A program made the translations under genes and the position numbers. Positions 52,224 through 60,821 of a stretch of 64,000 nt of DNA are shown here, piece by piece (the first letter of the stretch is position 1; every line of letters begins with the position of its first letter). Under the pieces are notes generated by a model. That model saw only the letters and a list, made by a program, of their open reading frames with translations. It did not search any database and was not told the DNA's origin. The stretch is from contig NZ_CP053069.1 of NCBI RefSeq assembly GCF_013003965.1, positions 4,185,419 through 4,249,418 of the forward strand, written 5' to 3'. This DNA is from Usitatibacter rugosus. GTDB lineage: Bacteria > Pseudomonadota > Gammaproteobacteria > Burkholderiales > Usitatibacteraceae.

Positions 52224-52658
52224 CTAGATGAGGCCGTGGCTGCGCCAGATGACGAGCAGGCCCGTGCCGACGATCACGTCGATCACCACGCACCACGGCA
52301 CGTACCAGCGAGGAATGGCGACCAGCGGCAGGTGCGCGCGGTTGTGGTGCGCCAGGTCCCAGCAGGCATGTGCGAAGTACGCGAGAGGCAAGACGACCGG
52401 CCAGTAGAGCAGCCCCAACAACCCGGCCGTCGCGAAGAGTCCGGTGATGTTGAACTCGACCATCTGGTCACGAGGCGACCCGTTCATCACCGCGAAGCCG
52501 AAGTAGATTCCGGCGATGAGCGCGATGAGGATCGCCGCGAACGCCAGCGAAGCCTGGGGTGGCAGGAACGCATGCGGCAGCAGTGAACCGATGCCGACGG
52601 CCACGCCCGTGAGGATCGGGCGCTTCGAGAAGGCCGAATCGTGCGAGTGGGTGCTCAT
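52224..52658 (-). CDS. Integral membrane protein, unknown function
   Basis: A 144-residue protein with hydrophobic helices near residues 14-32, 38-56, 70-92 and 115-135. A motif [10 protein letters not shown] lies near 96-105. No family assignment is made. The start lies within the end of the upstream hydrolase gene (four-base overlap), so the two are co-transcribed. Confidence 0.65.
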   Translation of the reverse strand: MSTHSHDSAFSKRPILTGVAVGIGSLLPHAFLPPQASLAFAAILIALIAGIYFGFAVMNGSPRDQMVEFNITGLFATAGLLGLLYWPVVLPLAYFAHACWDLAHHNRAHLPLVAIPRWYVPWCVVIDVIVGTGLLVIWRSHGLI

Positions 52659-53485
52659 GGTTGGCTCCTCGCGAACGCCAGCAGGTCGGCGTTGAGATCC
52701 TTCTTGCTGGTGTCGCCCAGGCTGTGCGTACCGCCCCTGTAGATCTTCAGCTCGGCTTTCTTCACGAGCTTCGCCGAGAGGATCGCCGACGCACGGAAGG
52801 GCACGATCTGGTCGTCATCGCCGTGGATGATCAGCGTGGGAACGTCGATCTTCTTCAGGTCCTCGGTGAAGTCGGTCTCCGAGAACGCTTTGATGCAGTC
52901 GTAGCCGTTCTTGTGGCCGCACATCATGCCCTGCAGCCACCACGACTGGATGAGCCCCTCCGAGACCTTCGCGCCGGGCCGGTTGAAGCCGAAGAACGGT
53001 CCGCTCGCGACGTCGAGGAAGAACTGCGCGCGATCCTCGAGGTACGCCCTGCGGAAGCCGTCGAAGACCTCGATCGGCAGGCCGCCCGGGTTGGAAGGCG
53101 TCTTCAACATGATCGGAGGTACCGCGCCCATGAGCACGACCTTGGCGACACGCTGCGTGCCGTGGCGGCCGATGAAGCGCGCGACCTCGCCGCCGCCCGT
53201 GGAGTGGCCGACCATGATCGCGTCGCGCAGGTCGAGCGCCGCGAAAAGCTCGGCGAGATCGTCCGCGTACGTGTCCATGTCGTTGCCGTTCCACGGCTGG
53301 CTCGACCGGCCGTGGCCGCGCCGGTCGTGCGCGATGCACCGATAGCCATTCGAGGCGAGGAAGAACATCTGCGCTTCCCACGCATCGGAGGAAAGCGGCC
53401 AGCCGTGGCTGAAGACCACCGGCTGCCCCTTGCCCCAGTCCTTGTAGTAGATCCGCGTGCCGTCCCGGGTGGTGATCGTGCTCAT
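52655..53485 (-). CDS. Alpha/beta hydrolase (non-haem chloroperoxidase type)
   Basis: A 276-residue alpha/beta hydrolase. It opens with [18 protein letters not shown], has the oxyanion loop S-H-G-W-P-L-S, the nucleophile in V-G-H-S-T-G-G-G near 95-101 and the base His in G-T-H-S-L-G-D near the end. This is the cofactor-free perhydrolase/chloroperoxidase family, mainly esterases in nature. It lies 13 bases after the other hydrolase of this operon (53499-54209). Confidence 0.9.
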   Translation of the reverse strand: MSTITTRDGTRIYYKDWGKGQPVVFSHGWPLSSDAWEAQMFFLASNGYRCIAHDRRGHGRSSQPWNGNDMDTYADDLAELFAALDLRDAIMVGHSTGGGEVARFIGRHGTQRVAKVVLMGAVPPIMLKTPSNPGGLPIEVFDGFRRAYLEDRAQFFLDVASGPFFGFNRPGAKVSEGLIQSWWLQGMMCGHKNGYDCIKAFSETDFTEDLKKIDVPTLIIHGDDDQIVPFRASAILSAKLVKKAELKIYRGGTHSLGDTSKKDLNADLLAFARSQP

Positions 53486-53498
53486 GGGGCCCCTCCGC

Positions 53499-54209
53499 TC
53501 AGCGGGCCGACGCGGCAGCTTCGCCGATCAGCTTCGCGACCTGGTCCGGGTGCGAGACCATCACCACGTGCGATGCGCCTTTCACGTTCACGGTCTTGCG
53601 CGCACCCGCACGCTCGGCCATGTAGCTGATGGCCGCCGCGGGGATGTTGTTGTCGAGCTCTCCGTAGATGAACCAGGACGGAACCGACTTCCATGCGGCG
53701 TCCCCGGACGCTTCGTTGAGCGCGGCCTCGGTGACGGGACGCTGCGCAGCCGCCATGCGGGTCGTCTGGACCGCGGGCACGTCGGCGGCGAACTGCGCGC
53801 GGAACTTGTCCTGCTGGATGTAGAGATCCTTGCCCCCGTCGGGCAACGTGACCGGCGGCGCCAGCGTCGGCCCCAGCGTGCCCCCGGGAAACTTGCCGGA
53901 GAGATAGACCGCGGTCTCGCCCTTGTCGGGCGCAAAGCCCGCGACATAGACCAGCGCCTTCACGTTCGCGTTGCCGTTGACGGCGTTGGTGATGACCGTC
54001 CCGCCGTACGAGTGGCCCACCAGCACGATCGGGCCTTCGATGCTGTCGAGGACGCTGGCCACGTAGGCCGCGTCGCCCTTCACGCTTCGAAGCGGATTCG
54101 CGGCGGCGATGACAGGGTAGCCCTGGGCGCGCAACTTGGTGACGACGCCGTCCCAGCTCGAGGAGTCGGCGAACGCGCCATGGACGAGGACGATGCTGGG
54201 CTTGCTCAT
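53499..54209 (-). CDS. Alpha/beta hydrolase
   Basis: A 236-residue alpha/beta hydrolase with [13 protein letters not shown] near the start, the nucleophile in V-G-H-S-Y-G-G, an acid in Y-G-E-L-D-N-N and the base His in G-A-S-H-V-V. This group includes hydrolases often annotated as pyrethroid- or salicylate-esterase-like; the substrate is unknown. The start at 54209 follows a GGAG site; an upstream extension to 54302 could add a signal peptide (F-P-P-P-V-K-A) and cannot be excluded. Confidence 0.85.
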   Translation of the reverse strand: MSKPSIVLVHGAFADSSSWDGVVTKLRAQGYPVIAAANPLRSVKGDAAYVASVLDSIEGPIVLVGHSYGGTVITNAVNGNANVKALVYVAGFAPDKGETAVYLSGKFPGGTLGPTLAPPVTLPDGGKDLYIQQDKFRAQFAADVPAVQTTRMAAAQRPVTEAALNEASGDAAWKSVPSWFIYGELDNNIPAAAISYMAERAGARKTVNVKGASHVVMVSHPDQVAKLIGEAAASAR

Positions 54210-54308
54210 GCTTTTCTCCTTGGCTTTGACAGGCGGGGGAAACGTGACCATCAGTGCGACCAGGAACGACACGGACACGTGTGCGGTGCGTAGGGAGTCC
54301 ATGGTCGT

Positions 54309-54572
54309 TCAGCCCCCGCTCATGCGCGTGAGCTCGGCCATGAAGAGCTCGAACTGCTTCTGGTTGATCTTCCCTTTCTTCTCCGTGTCGACCTTGTCGA
54401 ACGCCTTCTCCATCATCTTCTGCATCTCGGCCTTCGAGATCGTGGCGCTCTCCTTCTTCGCGGCCGCCTTCACGAACACGTTGGCGTTCTCGTGGCCATC
54501 CGCGAACGCGTGCGGCGCGGCGAAGGAAAGGGTGGTGGCGGCCAGCGCGGCCTTCAGCATCGGGTATTTCAT
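54309..54572 (-). CDS. Small exported EF-hand-like protein
   Basis: An 87-residue protein with a signal peptide (cleaved after A-F-A near residue 24). The C-terminal part F-D-K-V-D-T-E-K-K-G-K-I-N follows an EF-hand spacing, but position 5 of the loop is Lys and position 12 is Gln rather than Glu, so calcium binding is doubtful. It lies upstream of the two hydrolases on the same strand. Confidence 0.65.
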   Translation of the reverse strand: MKYPMLKAALAATTLSFAAPHAFADGHENANVFVKAAAKKESATISKAEMQKMMEKAFDKVDTEKKGKINQKQFELFMAELTRMSGG

Positions 54573-54729
54573 GTGTGTTCCTTTCGTTGGTGGGCACCGT
54601 CGGGGTCGAGGTGTGACGCCAATCTATTCGCGGAGCGCTCGTCGGAATTGCATTCGCTTGCTCAATAGGCAGGCGTTGACGACGGCGCGGAATATACTGG
54701 GTCCCTGCCAACCTTCATTGGGGAACACC

Positions 54730-55053
54730 ATGACCCAGGAAAACGACCTCGCCGCGGCACGCCAGCGGCTTCTCGAGGATTTCGGCAAGATCGTCACCGA
54801 CACCGAGACGCTGCTGCGCTCGCTCGCGAACGTGAGCGGCGAAAAGGCCGCCGAGATGCGTAATACGGTGGGCGCCAACCTGGAAGCCGCGAAGGGCCGT
54901 CTTCGCGAGTTGCAGGGCGACGCGATGGACAAGGCCACGGGCGCCGCCCGCGAGGCGGATGCCTACGTGAAAGGCAATCCGTGGACCGCGGTGGGTGTCG
55001 CGGCCGCGGCGGGTGTCATCATCGGCATCATGATCGCGTCCAATCGCCGCTAG
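54730..55053 (+). CDS. DUF883 (YqjD/ElaB-like) membrane-anchored protein
   Basis: A 107-residue protein: a long amphipathic coiled-coil helix (about 5-78) followed by G-N-P-W-T-A-V-G-V and a C-terminal membrane helix (about 84-103). That is the YqjD/ElaB pattern; YqjD anchors ribosomes to the inner membrane in stationary phase in E. coli. It is followed one base later by a YqjE-like gene and then a YqjK-like one, the same order as in E. coli. Confidence 0.9.
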   Translation: MTQENDLAAARQRLLEDFGKIVTDTETLLRSLANVSGEKAAEMRNTVGANLEAAKGRLRELQGDAMDKATGAAREADAYVKGNPWTAVGVAAAAGVIIGIMIASNRR

Positions 55054-55054
55054 C

Positions 55055-55417
55055 ATGCGCGAAGCGGGTACCGCCCTCCTCGGCCTGATCGGCACACGTG
55101 TCGAGCTCCTCGGGCTCGAGCTGCGCGAGGAGGCGCTGCACCTCCAGCGCATGCTCGTGCTCGGCGTCGTGGCGGCGTTCCTGATGGGCGGGGCGCTCGT
55201 GCTCTTCGGCATCCTCATCGCCGCGGCGTTCTGGGACACCTATCGCCTGCTTGCACTGGGTGGCGTCGTTGTTCTCTATGGAGCGGGCGGCGGCCTGGCG
55301 CTCATGCGGCTGCGCTCGGCGGTCTACAACCGCGCGCCGCCTTTCGACGCGACGGTGCGCGAGCTCGAAGCCGACCTGAAGGCGCTGCGCGAAGTCACTG
55401 GAGATCCGACCCCATGA
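55055..55417 (+). CDS. YqjE-like (phage holin superfamily) membrane protein
   Basis: A 120-residue protein with two hydrophobic helices near residues 36-60 and 68-88 and a polar tail. It has the length and pattern of YqjE. The label phage holin family comes from a structural superfamily; nothing here points to a prophage. The stop overlaps the next start by four bases. Confidence 0.85.
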   Translation: MREAGTALLGLIGTRVELLGLELREEALHLQRMLVLGVVAAFLMGGALVLFGILIAAAFWDTYRLLALGGVVVLYGAGGGLALMRLRSAVYNRAPPFDATVRELEADLKALREVTGDPTP

Positions 55418-55611
55418 ACGAGGGAGAAGACCTCCAGGTTCGCAAGGACCTCCTGATCGCGCAGTCGGCGCTCTATCGCGCACAGCTCCGCTACGAGGTC
55501 GTCACGTTCCGCGACAAGCTCTCGGTCGGGGCGGGCTGGCTGACGCGCGGTCTCACGATGTTCTCGGTCGTCCGAAGCATCGTCTCGATACTTTCCTCGT
55601 TCCGCAAGTAA
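55414..55611 (+). CDS. YqjK-like small protein
   Basis: A 65-residue protein in the position of YqjK, with an amphipathic first half (A-L-Y-R-A-Q-L-R-Y-E-V) and a hydrophobic C-terminal stretch. The assignment rests on gene order after YqjD and YqjE and on the general pattern; sequence similarity cannot be judged here. Confidence 0.65.
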   Translation: MNEGEDLQVRKDLLIAQSALYRAQLRYEVVTFRDKLSVGAGWLTRGLTMFSVVRSIVSILSSFRK

Positions 55612-55721
55612 GTCTCGCGGGCTGGCCGGTCGCGCCACAGCGACAGTGCCACGTAAGCTTCATCGCTCCGTCACGGCCGTAGAGCACGATCCGCGCTCCA
55701 CCACCGCACACGGAGCGCTTC

Positions 55722-56885
55722 ATGAAACTCGGAATCATCGCTGCCGCGATCTTCGCGGCCGCCAGCGCGGTCATGTCCCCGCTCGCAGCAGCGGACCACA
55801 AGGACGGCAAGGCAGCGCCGCTCGTCATCGGCCACCGCGGTGCCCCCGGATATCTCCCGGATCACACGCTCGAAGGCTATGCGCTCGCGATCGAGCTGGG
55901 CGCGGACTTCATCGAGCCCGACCTCGTCGCCACGAAGGATGGCTTCCTCATCGCGCGCCACGAGCCGAACCTCGTCGACACCACGAACGTGAGCCAGTTG
56001 CCGCAGTTCGCCAACCGCAAGCGCACGGTGATGATCGACGGCTTCCCGCAGGAAGGCTGGTTCGCGAGTGACTTCACGCTGGCGGAGGTGAAGCAGTACA
56101 TCCGCGCCAAGCAGCCGCTCGCGGATCGTGACCAACGCTTCAACGGCAAGTTTGCGATCCCGACGTTCGACGAAGTGATCGCGCTCGCCAAGCGTAAGTC
56201 CGACGACGTGGGCCGCACGATCGGCGTGTACCCGGAGACGAAGCATCCGACGTACCACCAGTCGATCGGCCTGGCGCTCGAAGACCGTCTCCTGGCCGCG
56301 CTCTCGCGTGCAGGCTGGAACCGCCGTGATGCGCCGGTATTCATCCAGTCGTTCGAGACCGCGAACCTGCGCTACCTCAACCGCAAGACGTCCGTACGGC
56401 TGATCCAGCTCATCGACGCAAACGACATCAACGCCGACGGCTCGCTCGACTTCACGGCGCCCTACGATCGTCCGTACGACTGGACCGTCGCCGGCCGCAC
56501 CGGGCTCTTCAAGGATCTCGTCACGCCCGCGGGCCTCGCCGAGGTGAAGACGTACGCCGACGGCATCGGCCCCTGGAAGCCGTACATCCAGAGCTGGACG
56601 TCCGCCGCGCTGCTGCCGCCCACCAACGTGGTCGCCGATGCGCACAAGGCTGGCCTGCTCGTGGTTCCGTACACGTTCCGCAATGAAGCGTCGCGCATGC
56701 CACCCCCGTTCGGCGGCGTGCCGGTTCGCGAGTACATCCGCTTCTACGAGCTGGGCGTGGACGGTGTCTTCAGCGATTTCGTCGACACGGCGTTCGCCGC
56801 GCGCGCGATGTTCCTGCTCGCGACGGATTCCAACTACGACGAGTGCCTAACCGCGACGCGCAAGTGCGATCGCGATTTCGACTGA
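55722..56885 (+). CDS. glpQ: Periplasmic glycerophosphodiester phosphodiesterase
   Basis: A 387-residue protein with a signal peptide (cleaved near A-A-A-D, residue 24). GDPD catalytic elements are all visible: G-H-R-G-A-P-G-Y (His38, Arg39), E-P-D-L-V-A (Glu65, Asp67) and A-R-H-E-P-N-L (His80), with the metal-site acid further on. This is the GlpQ-like, longer form of the family, which hydrolyses deacylated phospholipids to glycerol 3-phosphate and an alcohol. No glpT transporter is nearby. It stands alone between the YqjK-like and GNAT genes. Confidence 0.92.
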   Translation: MKLGIIAAAIFAAASAVMSPLAAADHKDGKAAPLVIGHRGAPGYLPDHTLEGYALAIELGADFIEPDLVATKDGFLIARHEPNLVDTTNVSQLPQFANRKRTVMIDGFPQEGWFASDFTLAEVKQYIRAKQPLADRDQRFNGKFAIPTFDEVIALAKRKSDDVGRTIGVYPETKHPTYHQSIGLALEDRLLAALSRAGWNRRDAPVFIQSFETANLRYLNRKTSVRLIQLIDANDINADGSLDFTAPYDRPYDWTVAGRTGLFKDLVTPAGLAEVKTYADGIGPWKPYIQSWTSAALLPPTNVVADAHKAGLLVVPYTFRNEASRMPPPFGGVPVREYIRFYELGVDGVFSDFVDTAFAARAMFLLATDSNYDECLTATRKCDRDFD

Positions 56886-56895
56886 GCCCTTGATT

Positions 56896-56911
56896 GCGGC
56901 GCCGGCGCCGC
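56896..56911. terminator. GC-rich palindrome after the phosphodiesterase gene
   Basis: GCGGCGCCGGCGCCGC is a perfect 16-base palindrome 11 bases after the stop codon, followed by a second inverted repeat GGCATG-GCTATA-CATGCC (56912-56929). No U-run follows, so a role in termination is only a possibility. Confidence 0.35.
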
Positions 56912-56978
56912 AGGCATGGCTATACATGCCGCGGAGCCGGCGCTGGCGAGCCGGGTAGCAAGCCGCTACTCTGGACGC

Positions 56979-57461
56979 ATGCGCATCACCCTCGAGCCCC
57001 TCACCCGCGGGCATGCACCCGAGATGTTCACGGTGCTGGCCGATCCCTCTATCTACCGCTACATCGATGAAGCGGCGCCCGTCTCGCTCGAAGCGCTGGC
57101 GACGCGCTACGCACGCCTGGAGGAAGGGAAGTCGGCGGATGGCAGCGAGCTGTGGTTGAACTGGATCGTTCGCGAGGTCGGGACCGGCAAGGCCATCGGC
57201 TTCGTGCAGGCGACCGTCTCCGGACGGCAAGCGTGGATCGCGTACGTGATCGCGCCCTCGTCGCAGGGCAAGGGTTTCGGCCGGGAAGCGACCGAGGCGA
57301 TGATGCGGATCCTGCGCGAGCGCCACGGAACAACGCGTTTCCTCGCCAACGTCGACAGCCGCAATGATGCTTCGATCCACCTGGCGCGTTCGCTCGGATT
57401 CATCCACGTGACCGGCGCGGAGGTCGGCGACCAGCGCTACGAGCTGCGTGACCCCGCCTGA
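56979..57461 (+). CDS. GNAT family N-acetyltransferase
   Basis: A 160-residue GNAT of the RimJ/RimL-like type: it starts R-I-T-L-E-P-L-T-R-G-H-A-P-E-M-F, and the acetyl-CoA loop is S-S-Q-G-K-G-F-G-R-E-A near residues 91-101. The ATG at 56979 starts the conserved fold; the upstream in-frame extension has no support. The substrate could be a protein N-terminus, an amino acid or an antibiotic. Confidence 0.88.
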   Translation: MRITLEPLTRGHAPEMFTVLADPSIYRYIDEAAPVSLEALATRYARLEEGKSADGSELWLNWIVREVGTGKAIGFVQATVSGRQAWIAYVIAPSSQGKGFGREATEAMMRILRERHGTTRFLANVDSRNDASIHLARSLGFIHVTGAEVGDQRYELRDPA

Positions 57462-57491
57462 ACCCACCGCGGTTTCGGAGGTCCCACTCCC

Positions 57492-58049
57492 ATGCGCACC
57501 TATCGAAAACGCGAAGTCGATCCTGGCGACATTCGCCGACTGCTCGAGCCCGGGCCGGTCATCCTCGTTTCCACCGCGTGGAAAGGCGTGCCCAACGTGA
57601 TGACGATGGGCTGGCACATGATGATGGGCGACGGCCCCGTCCTCGTCGGCACGTACATCTGGGACCAGGACTACACGCGCGACATCGTCACGAAGACGAA
57701 GGAGTGCGTGATCAACATCCCGACGGTGGAGCTGCTCGAGACAGCGATTCGCATCGGCAACAGCACGGGCGCGGAGATCGACAAGTTCGAGGCATTCGGT
57801 CTCACGGCGGGCAAGGCGTCGAAAGTGAAGGCCCCGTTGATCCGCGAGTGCTATGCGAGCTTCGAGTGCAAGCTCTTCGACAAGACGCTCGCCCGGAAGC
57901 GCTCGCTCTTCATCTGGAAAGTGGTGAAGGGCCACGTCGCGGCGTCGCCCAAGTATCCTAGGACGTTCCACTATCGCGGGGATGGCGTCTTCATGCTCTC
58001 CGGCACGAATGTCAGCCGGCGGCGCCTCTTCGATCCGGGGATGCTCTAG
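57492..58049 (+). CDS. Flavin reductase family protein
   Basis: A 185-residue flavin reductase-like (FMN-binding split barrel) protein. It has the features G-P-V-I-L-V-S-T-A-W-K-G-V-P-N-V-M near residues 22-38 and F-V/T-V-N-I-P-type segment C-V-I-N-I-P-T near 76-82. The family includes FMN:NADH reductases and enzymes with unknown oxidised substrates. It follows the GNAT gene by 30 bases. Confidence 0.87.
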   Translation: MRTYRKREVDPGDIRRLLEPGPVILVSTAWKGVPNVMTMGWHMMMGDGPVLVGTYIWDQDYTRDIVTKTKECVINIPTVELLETAIRIGNSTGAEIDKFEAFGLTAGKASKVKAPLIRECYASFECKLFDKTLARKRSLFIWKVVKGHVAASPKYPRTFHYRGDGVFMLSGTNVSRRRLFDPGML

Positions 58050-58054
58050 GAAAT

Positions 58055-58729
58055 TTGGAAACGCTGTCGAACATGATCTGGCGGGCCTTCGCGGGCTCGC
58101 AGAAGCGCCTCACTGCCGGTACGGAGCGCGCGCGGCGCTTTGCTGCCGGCTATTCGCCGCTGCTCGCGTTCGCTGAACCGTCTTCCGCCGATTTCGCCGG
58201 GATCGCTCCCTACTGCGAGGCCGGCGAGCGCTTCTACTGCGGCGAGTGGACCGGTGCGGAGCCTGCCGGTTGGAAGATCGAGCTCGACACGACGATGTGC
58301 CCGATGCTCTGGACGGGCTCGCTTCCTCCCTCCGACGAGACGCTGCACGTGGTTCGGCTTCGCGCCGAGCACGTTCCGCAGGCGATGGAGCTCACCGCCC
58401 TCACGCGGCCCGGTCCTTTTGGAGAAAGGACGATCGAGCTCGGCGAGTGGTACGGCGTATTCGAGGATGAGCTGCTCGTCGCGATGGCGGGCGAGAGGCT
58501 GCAGGACGGAACGCTGCGGGAGATCAGCGGCATCTGTACGCGCCCCGAGTTCCAGGGCCGCGGACTCGCAAGACGCATGACGGAGCTCATGGTCCGCCGC
58601 CTGCTCGCACGCGGCGAGACGCCCTTCCTGCACGTGGCAGCCAAGAACACCCGCGCCGTGGAGCTCTACAAGAAGATGGGCTTCGTCGTGACTCGCGAAG
58701 TGCCGATGCGGATCGTCGTCAGAAATTAG
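58055..58729 (+). CDS. GNAT family N-acetyltransferase
   Basis: A 224-residue protein whose C-terminal half is a GNAT domain with the acetyl-CoA loop E-F-Q-G-R-G-L-A-R-R near residues 167-176 and V-A-A-K-N-T-R-A-V-E-L-Y-K-K-M-G-F. The start is TTG at 58055 with AGG upstream, or ATG 58073. The stop codon TAG overlaps the first base of the compound repeat at 58728. Confidence 0.82.
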   Translation: METLSNMIWRAFAGSQKRLTAGTERARRFAAGYSPLLAFAEPSSADFAGIAPYCEAGERFYCGEWTGAEPAGWKIELDTTMCPMLWTGSLPPSDETLHVVRLRAEHVPQAMELTALTRPGPFGERTIELGEWYGVFEDELLVAMAGERLQDGTLREISGICTRPEFQGRGLARRMTELMVRRLLARGETPFLHVAAKNTRAVELYKKMGFVVTREVPMRIVVRN

Positions 58730-58830
58730 GGTCGAATAAAGGGGTCAGACCACTTTATTCGTCTCGGTTCAACCCGGCGAGGGCCGGGAGACGAGGCGAA
58801 TAAAGTGGTCTGACCCCTTTATTCGACCCT
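58728..58830. repeat. Compound GGGGTC inverted repeat between convergent genes
   Basis: Two GGGGTC units face each other: AGGGTCGAATAAAGGGGTCA...GTCTC (58728-58765) and GAGACGAGGCGAATAAAGTG...GACCCT (58789-58830). Their arms match over nearly 38 bases, with five extra bases in the right arm, so the whole unit can fold as one large cruciform or each half as its own hairpin. It fills the gap between the GNAT and Bug genes almost exactly. Confidence 0.88.
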
Positions 58831-58832
58831 GC

Positions 58833-59795
58833 TTAGTCGGCGGTGGCGCCGGATTCCTTGGCGAGCTTGACCCAGAACTTGGCGTCCTCGACGAGGAACG
58901 AGGCAAACTCTTCGGGCGACTTCGAGAGCGCGACCTCGGTGCCTTCACGGGCGAGCGTGGCTTTCACTTCCGGCGTGCGGCCCGCCTGGACCGTGGCGTC
59001 GTAGAGCTTCTTCACGATCTCGGGCGGCGTGCCGGCGGGAACGAAGAGCCCGTACCAGAAGGCAATCGCGTAGTCGGGCAGGCCCGCTTCCTTCGTGCCC
59101 GGGATGTCAGGCATGAGCGAGGAGCGCTCGCGGTCGGTGATGGCCAACGCCTTCAAGCGGCCGGCCTTCACCATGCCGAGCACCGACGGCGGCGTGGCGA
59201 ACGAGACCTGCGTGTCGCCCGAGATCACCGAGACGATCGCGGGCGAGCCGCCCTTGAACGGCACGTGCACCATCTCGACCTTCGCGATCTGGCTGAAGTA
59301 CGCGGCACCGAAGTGCGGCGCCGAGCCCACGCCCGAGGTCGCGTAGTTCAGCTTGCCGGGGTTCTTCTTCGCCTGGTCGACCAAGTCCTTCAGCGAGTTG
59401 ATGCCGATCGAGGGATTGGCGACGACGATCAGCGGCGAAGTGGAGATCTTCGTGATGGGCGCGAGGTCGCTCGCCTTGTACGTGAGCTTGGCGTTCAGCG
59501 CCGGGTTCACCGAGATCGAAGCCGGGCTCGCGATCAGCACCGAGTAGCCATCGGGCGGCGACTTGGCGACGTTGTCGGCCGCGATCGACGAGCCCGCGCC
59601 CGCGCGGTTCTCGATCACGATCGGCTGCCCGAGGATGCGGGTCAATTGATCCGCATACGCACGGGCGACCGTATCCGCAGCGCCACCGGGCGCGAAGCCG
59701 ACGACAAGGCGGATCGCTTTCGAGGGATAGGCTTGGGCCGCCGCGTCCAGCGACGCAACGAGGGTGGCAGCGACAAAGAAGGCGCGCAGGATCAT
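58833..59795 (-). CDS. Bug-type tripartite tricarboxylate receptor
   Basis: A 320-residue TctC/Bug receptor; signal peptide cleaved after D-A-A-A near residue 20, mature start Q-A-Y-P-S-K-A-I-R-L-V-V-G-F-A-P-G-G. The start at 59795 overlaps the upstream quinone oxidoreductase stop by four bases, so both are one unit. Its stop lies three bases from the compound repeat. No TctA or TctB is present. Confidence 0.92.
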   Translation of the reverse strand: MILRAFFVAATLVASLDAAAQAYPSKAIRLVVGFAPGGAADTVARAYADQLTRILGQPIVIENRAGAGSSIAADNVAKSPPDGYSVLIASPASISVNPALNAKLTYKASDLAPITKISTSPLIVVANPSIGINSLKDLVDQAKKNPGKLNYATSGVGSAPHFGAAYFSQIAKVEMVHVPFKGGSPAIVSVISGDTQVSFATPPSVLGMVKAGRLKALAITDRERSSLMPDIPGTKEAGLPDYAIAFWYGLFVPAGTPPEIVKKLYDATVQAGRTPEVKATLAREGTEVALSKSPEEFASFLVEDAKFWVKLAKESGATAD

Positions 59796-60763
59796 ATCTT
59801 CAGGACGATCTTTCCGAGGTGCTGGTTGGCTTCCATGTGCGCCTTCGCCTCTTCGAGCTTGTCGAACGGGTAGACGCTGTCCACGAGCGGCTTGATGCGC
59901 CCGGCGGCGATGTGCGGCATGAAGTCGCGCACGAACGCGGGCACGCCGGCCGCGCGCTGCTCGGGCGTGCGCATCTTGTTCGAGACGCCGAAGAGCGTGA
60001 GGCGCTTCGCATGCAGCGCCTGGATGTCGATCTTCGCCGAGAGCTGGTTGTCCACGTAGCCCACGGTCGCGAGCCGCCCCTCGAACGCCATCGAGCGAAT
60101 GCACTCCTCGAACACGGAACCGCCGACGGTGTTCACGACGAGGTTCACGCCCTTGCCGCCCGTGGCCTCGAGTACCGCCGTGGAGAAATCGCCTTTGCGT
60201 GTGTGGAGACCGATGTCGAGACCGACTTCATCGAGGCGATCCAGCTTCGCGCGCGAGCCCGACGTGCCGATCACCTTGGCGCCCATCGCCTTCGCCGCCT
60301 GCAGCGACGCGACACCCACACCGGAACTGACACCCGTGACAAGCAGCCACTCGCCGGCCTTGAGCTTCCCCTGCTGCACGAGCATGTCGTGCACGACGAG
60401 GAACGTGAGCGGAATGGCCGAGGCGTCGATGAACGAGAGGTTGGGCGGCATCATGATCGCCTCCCGCACGTCCGCCGCGGTGTATTCGGAGAATGTTCCC
60501 GGCCCGCGCAGCATCACGCGGTCGCCCGGTTTGAATGTCGTGACCGCCGAGCCGACCTTCTCGACCACGCCCGCGCCTTCCATGCCGATGGGCTTGTTGC
60601 TGCCCGGCTTGGTGAGGCCGTGGCCGAGGATGAACTCGCCGCGATTCAGGCTCGCCGCGTGGAGCTTCACGAGGAGCTGGGTGGGTCCGGGCTCGGGGAC
60701 GGGGACTTCCTTGAGCTCGATGACGGCGGTGTCCGCCGTGGCCTGCATGGAATAGGACTTCAT
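59792..60763 (-). CDS. Quinone oxidoreductase-like medium-chain reductase
   Basis: A 323-residue zinc-independent medium-chain dehydrogenase/reductase of the quinone oxidoreductase group. The N-terminal GroES-like part has G-M-E-G-A-G-V-V-E-K-V-G-S; the Rossmann part shows V-S-S-G-V-G-V-A-S-L-Q-A-A near residues 138-150. Structural zinc cysteines are absent. The ATG at 60763 starts the conserved fold. It is divergent from the Bug gene at 60822, so 58833-61784 is a receptor/reductase neighbourhood. Confidence 0.9.
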   Translation of the reverse strand: MKSYSMQATADTAVIELKEVPVPEPGPTQLLVKLHAASLNRGEFILGHGLTKPGSNKPIGMEGAGVVEKVGSAVTTFKPGDRVMLRGPGTFSEYTAADVREAIMMPPNLSFIDASAIPLTFLVVHDMLVQQGKLKAGEWLLVTGVSSGVGVASLQAAKAMGAKVIGTSGSRAKLDRLDEVGLDIGLHTRKGDFSTAVLEATGGKGVNLVVNTVGGSVFEECIRSMAFEGRLATVGYVDNQLSAKIDIQALHAKRLTLFGVSNKMRTPEQRAAGVPAFVRDFMPHIAAGRIKPLVDSVYPFDKLEEAKAHMEANQHLGKIVLKI

Positions 60764-60821
60764 GGGAGCCAGAATACCTTGGGAGTACGATCTTGCCAGC
60801 CAACCGGAGGAGATAAACGCC

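Noticed and set aside
55055-55417. Prophage remnant suggested by a holin-like protein
   Set aside because: The protein sits in the YqjD-YqjE-YqjK gene order of enteric and other proteobacteria, and no other phage gene is near.
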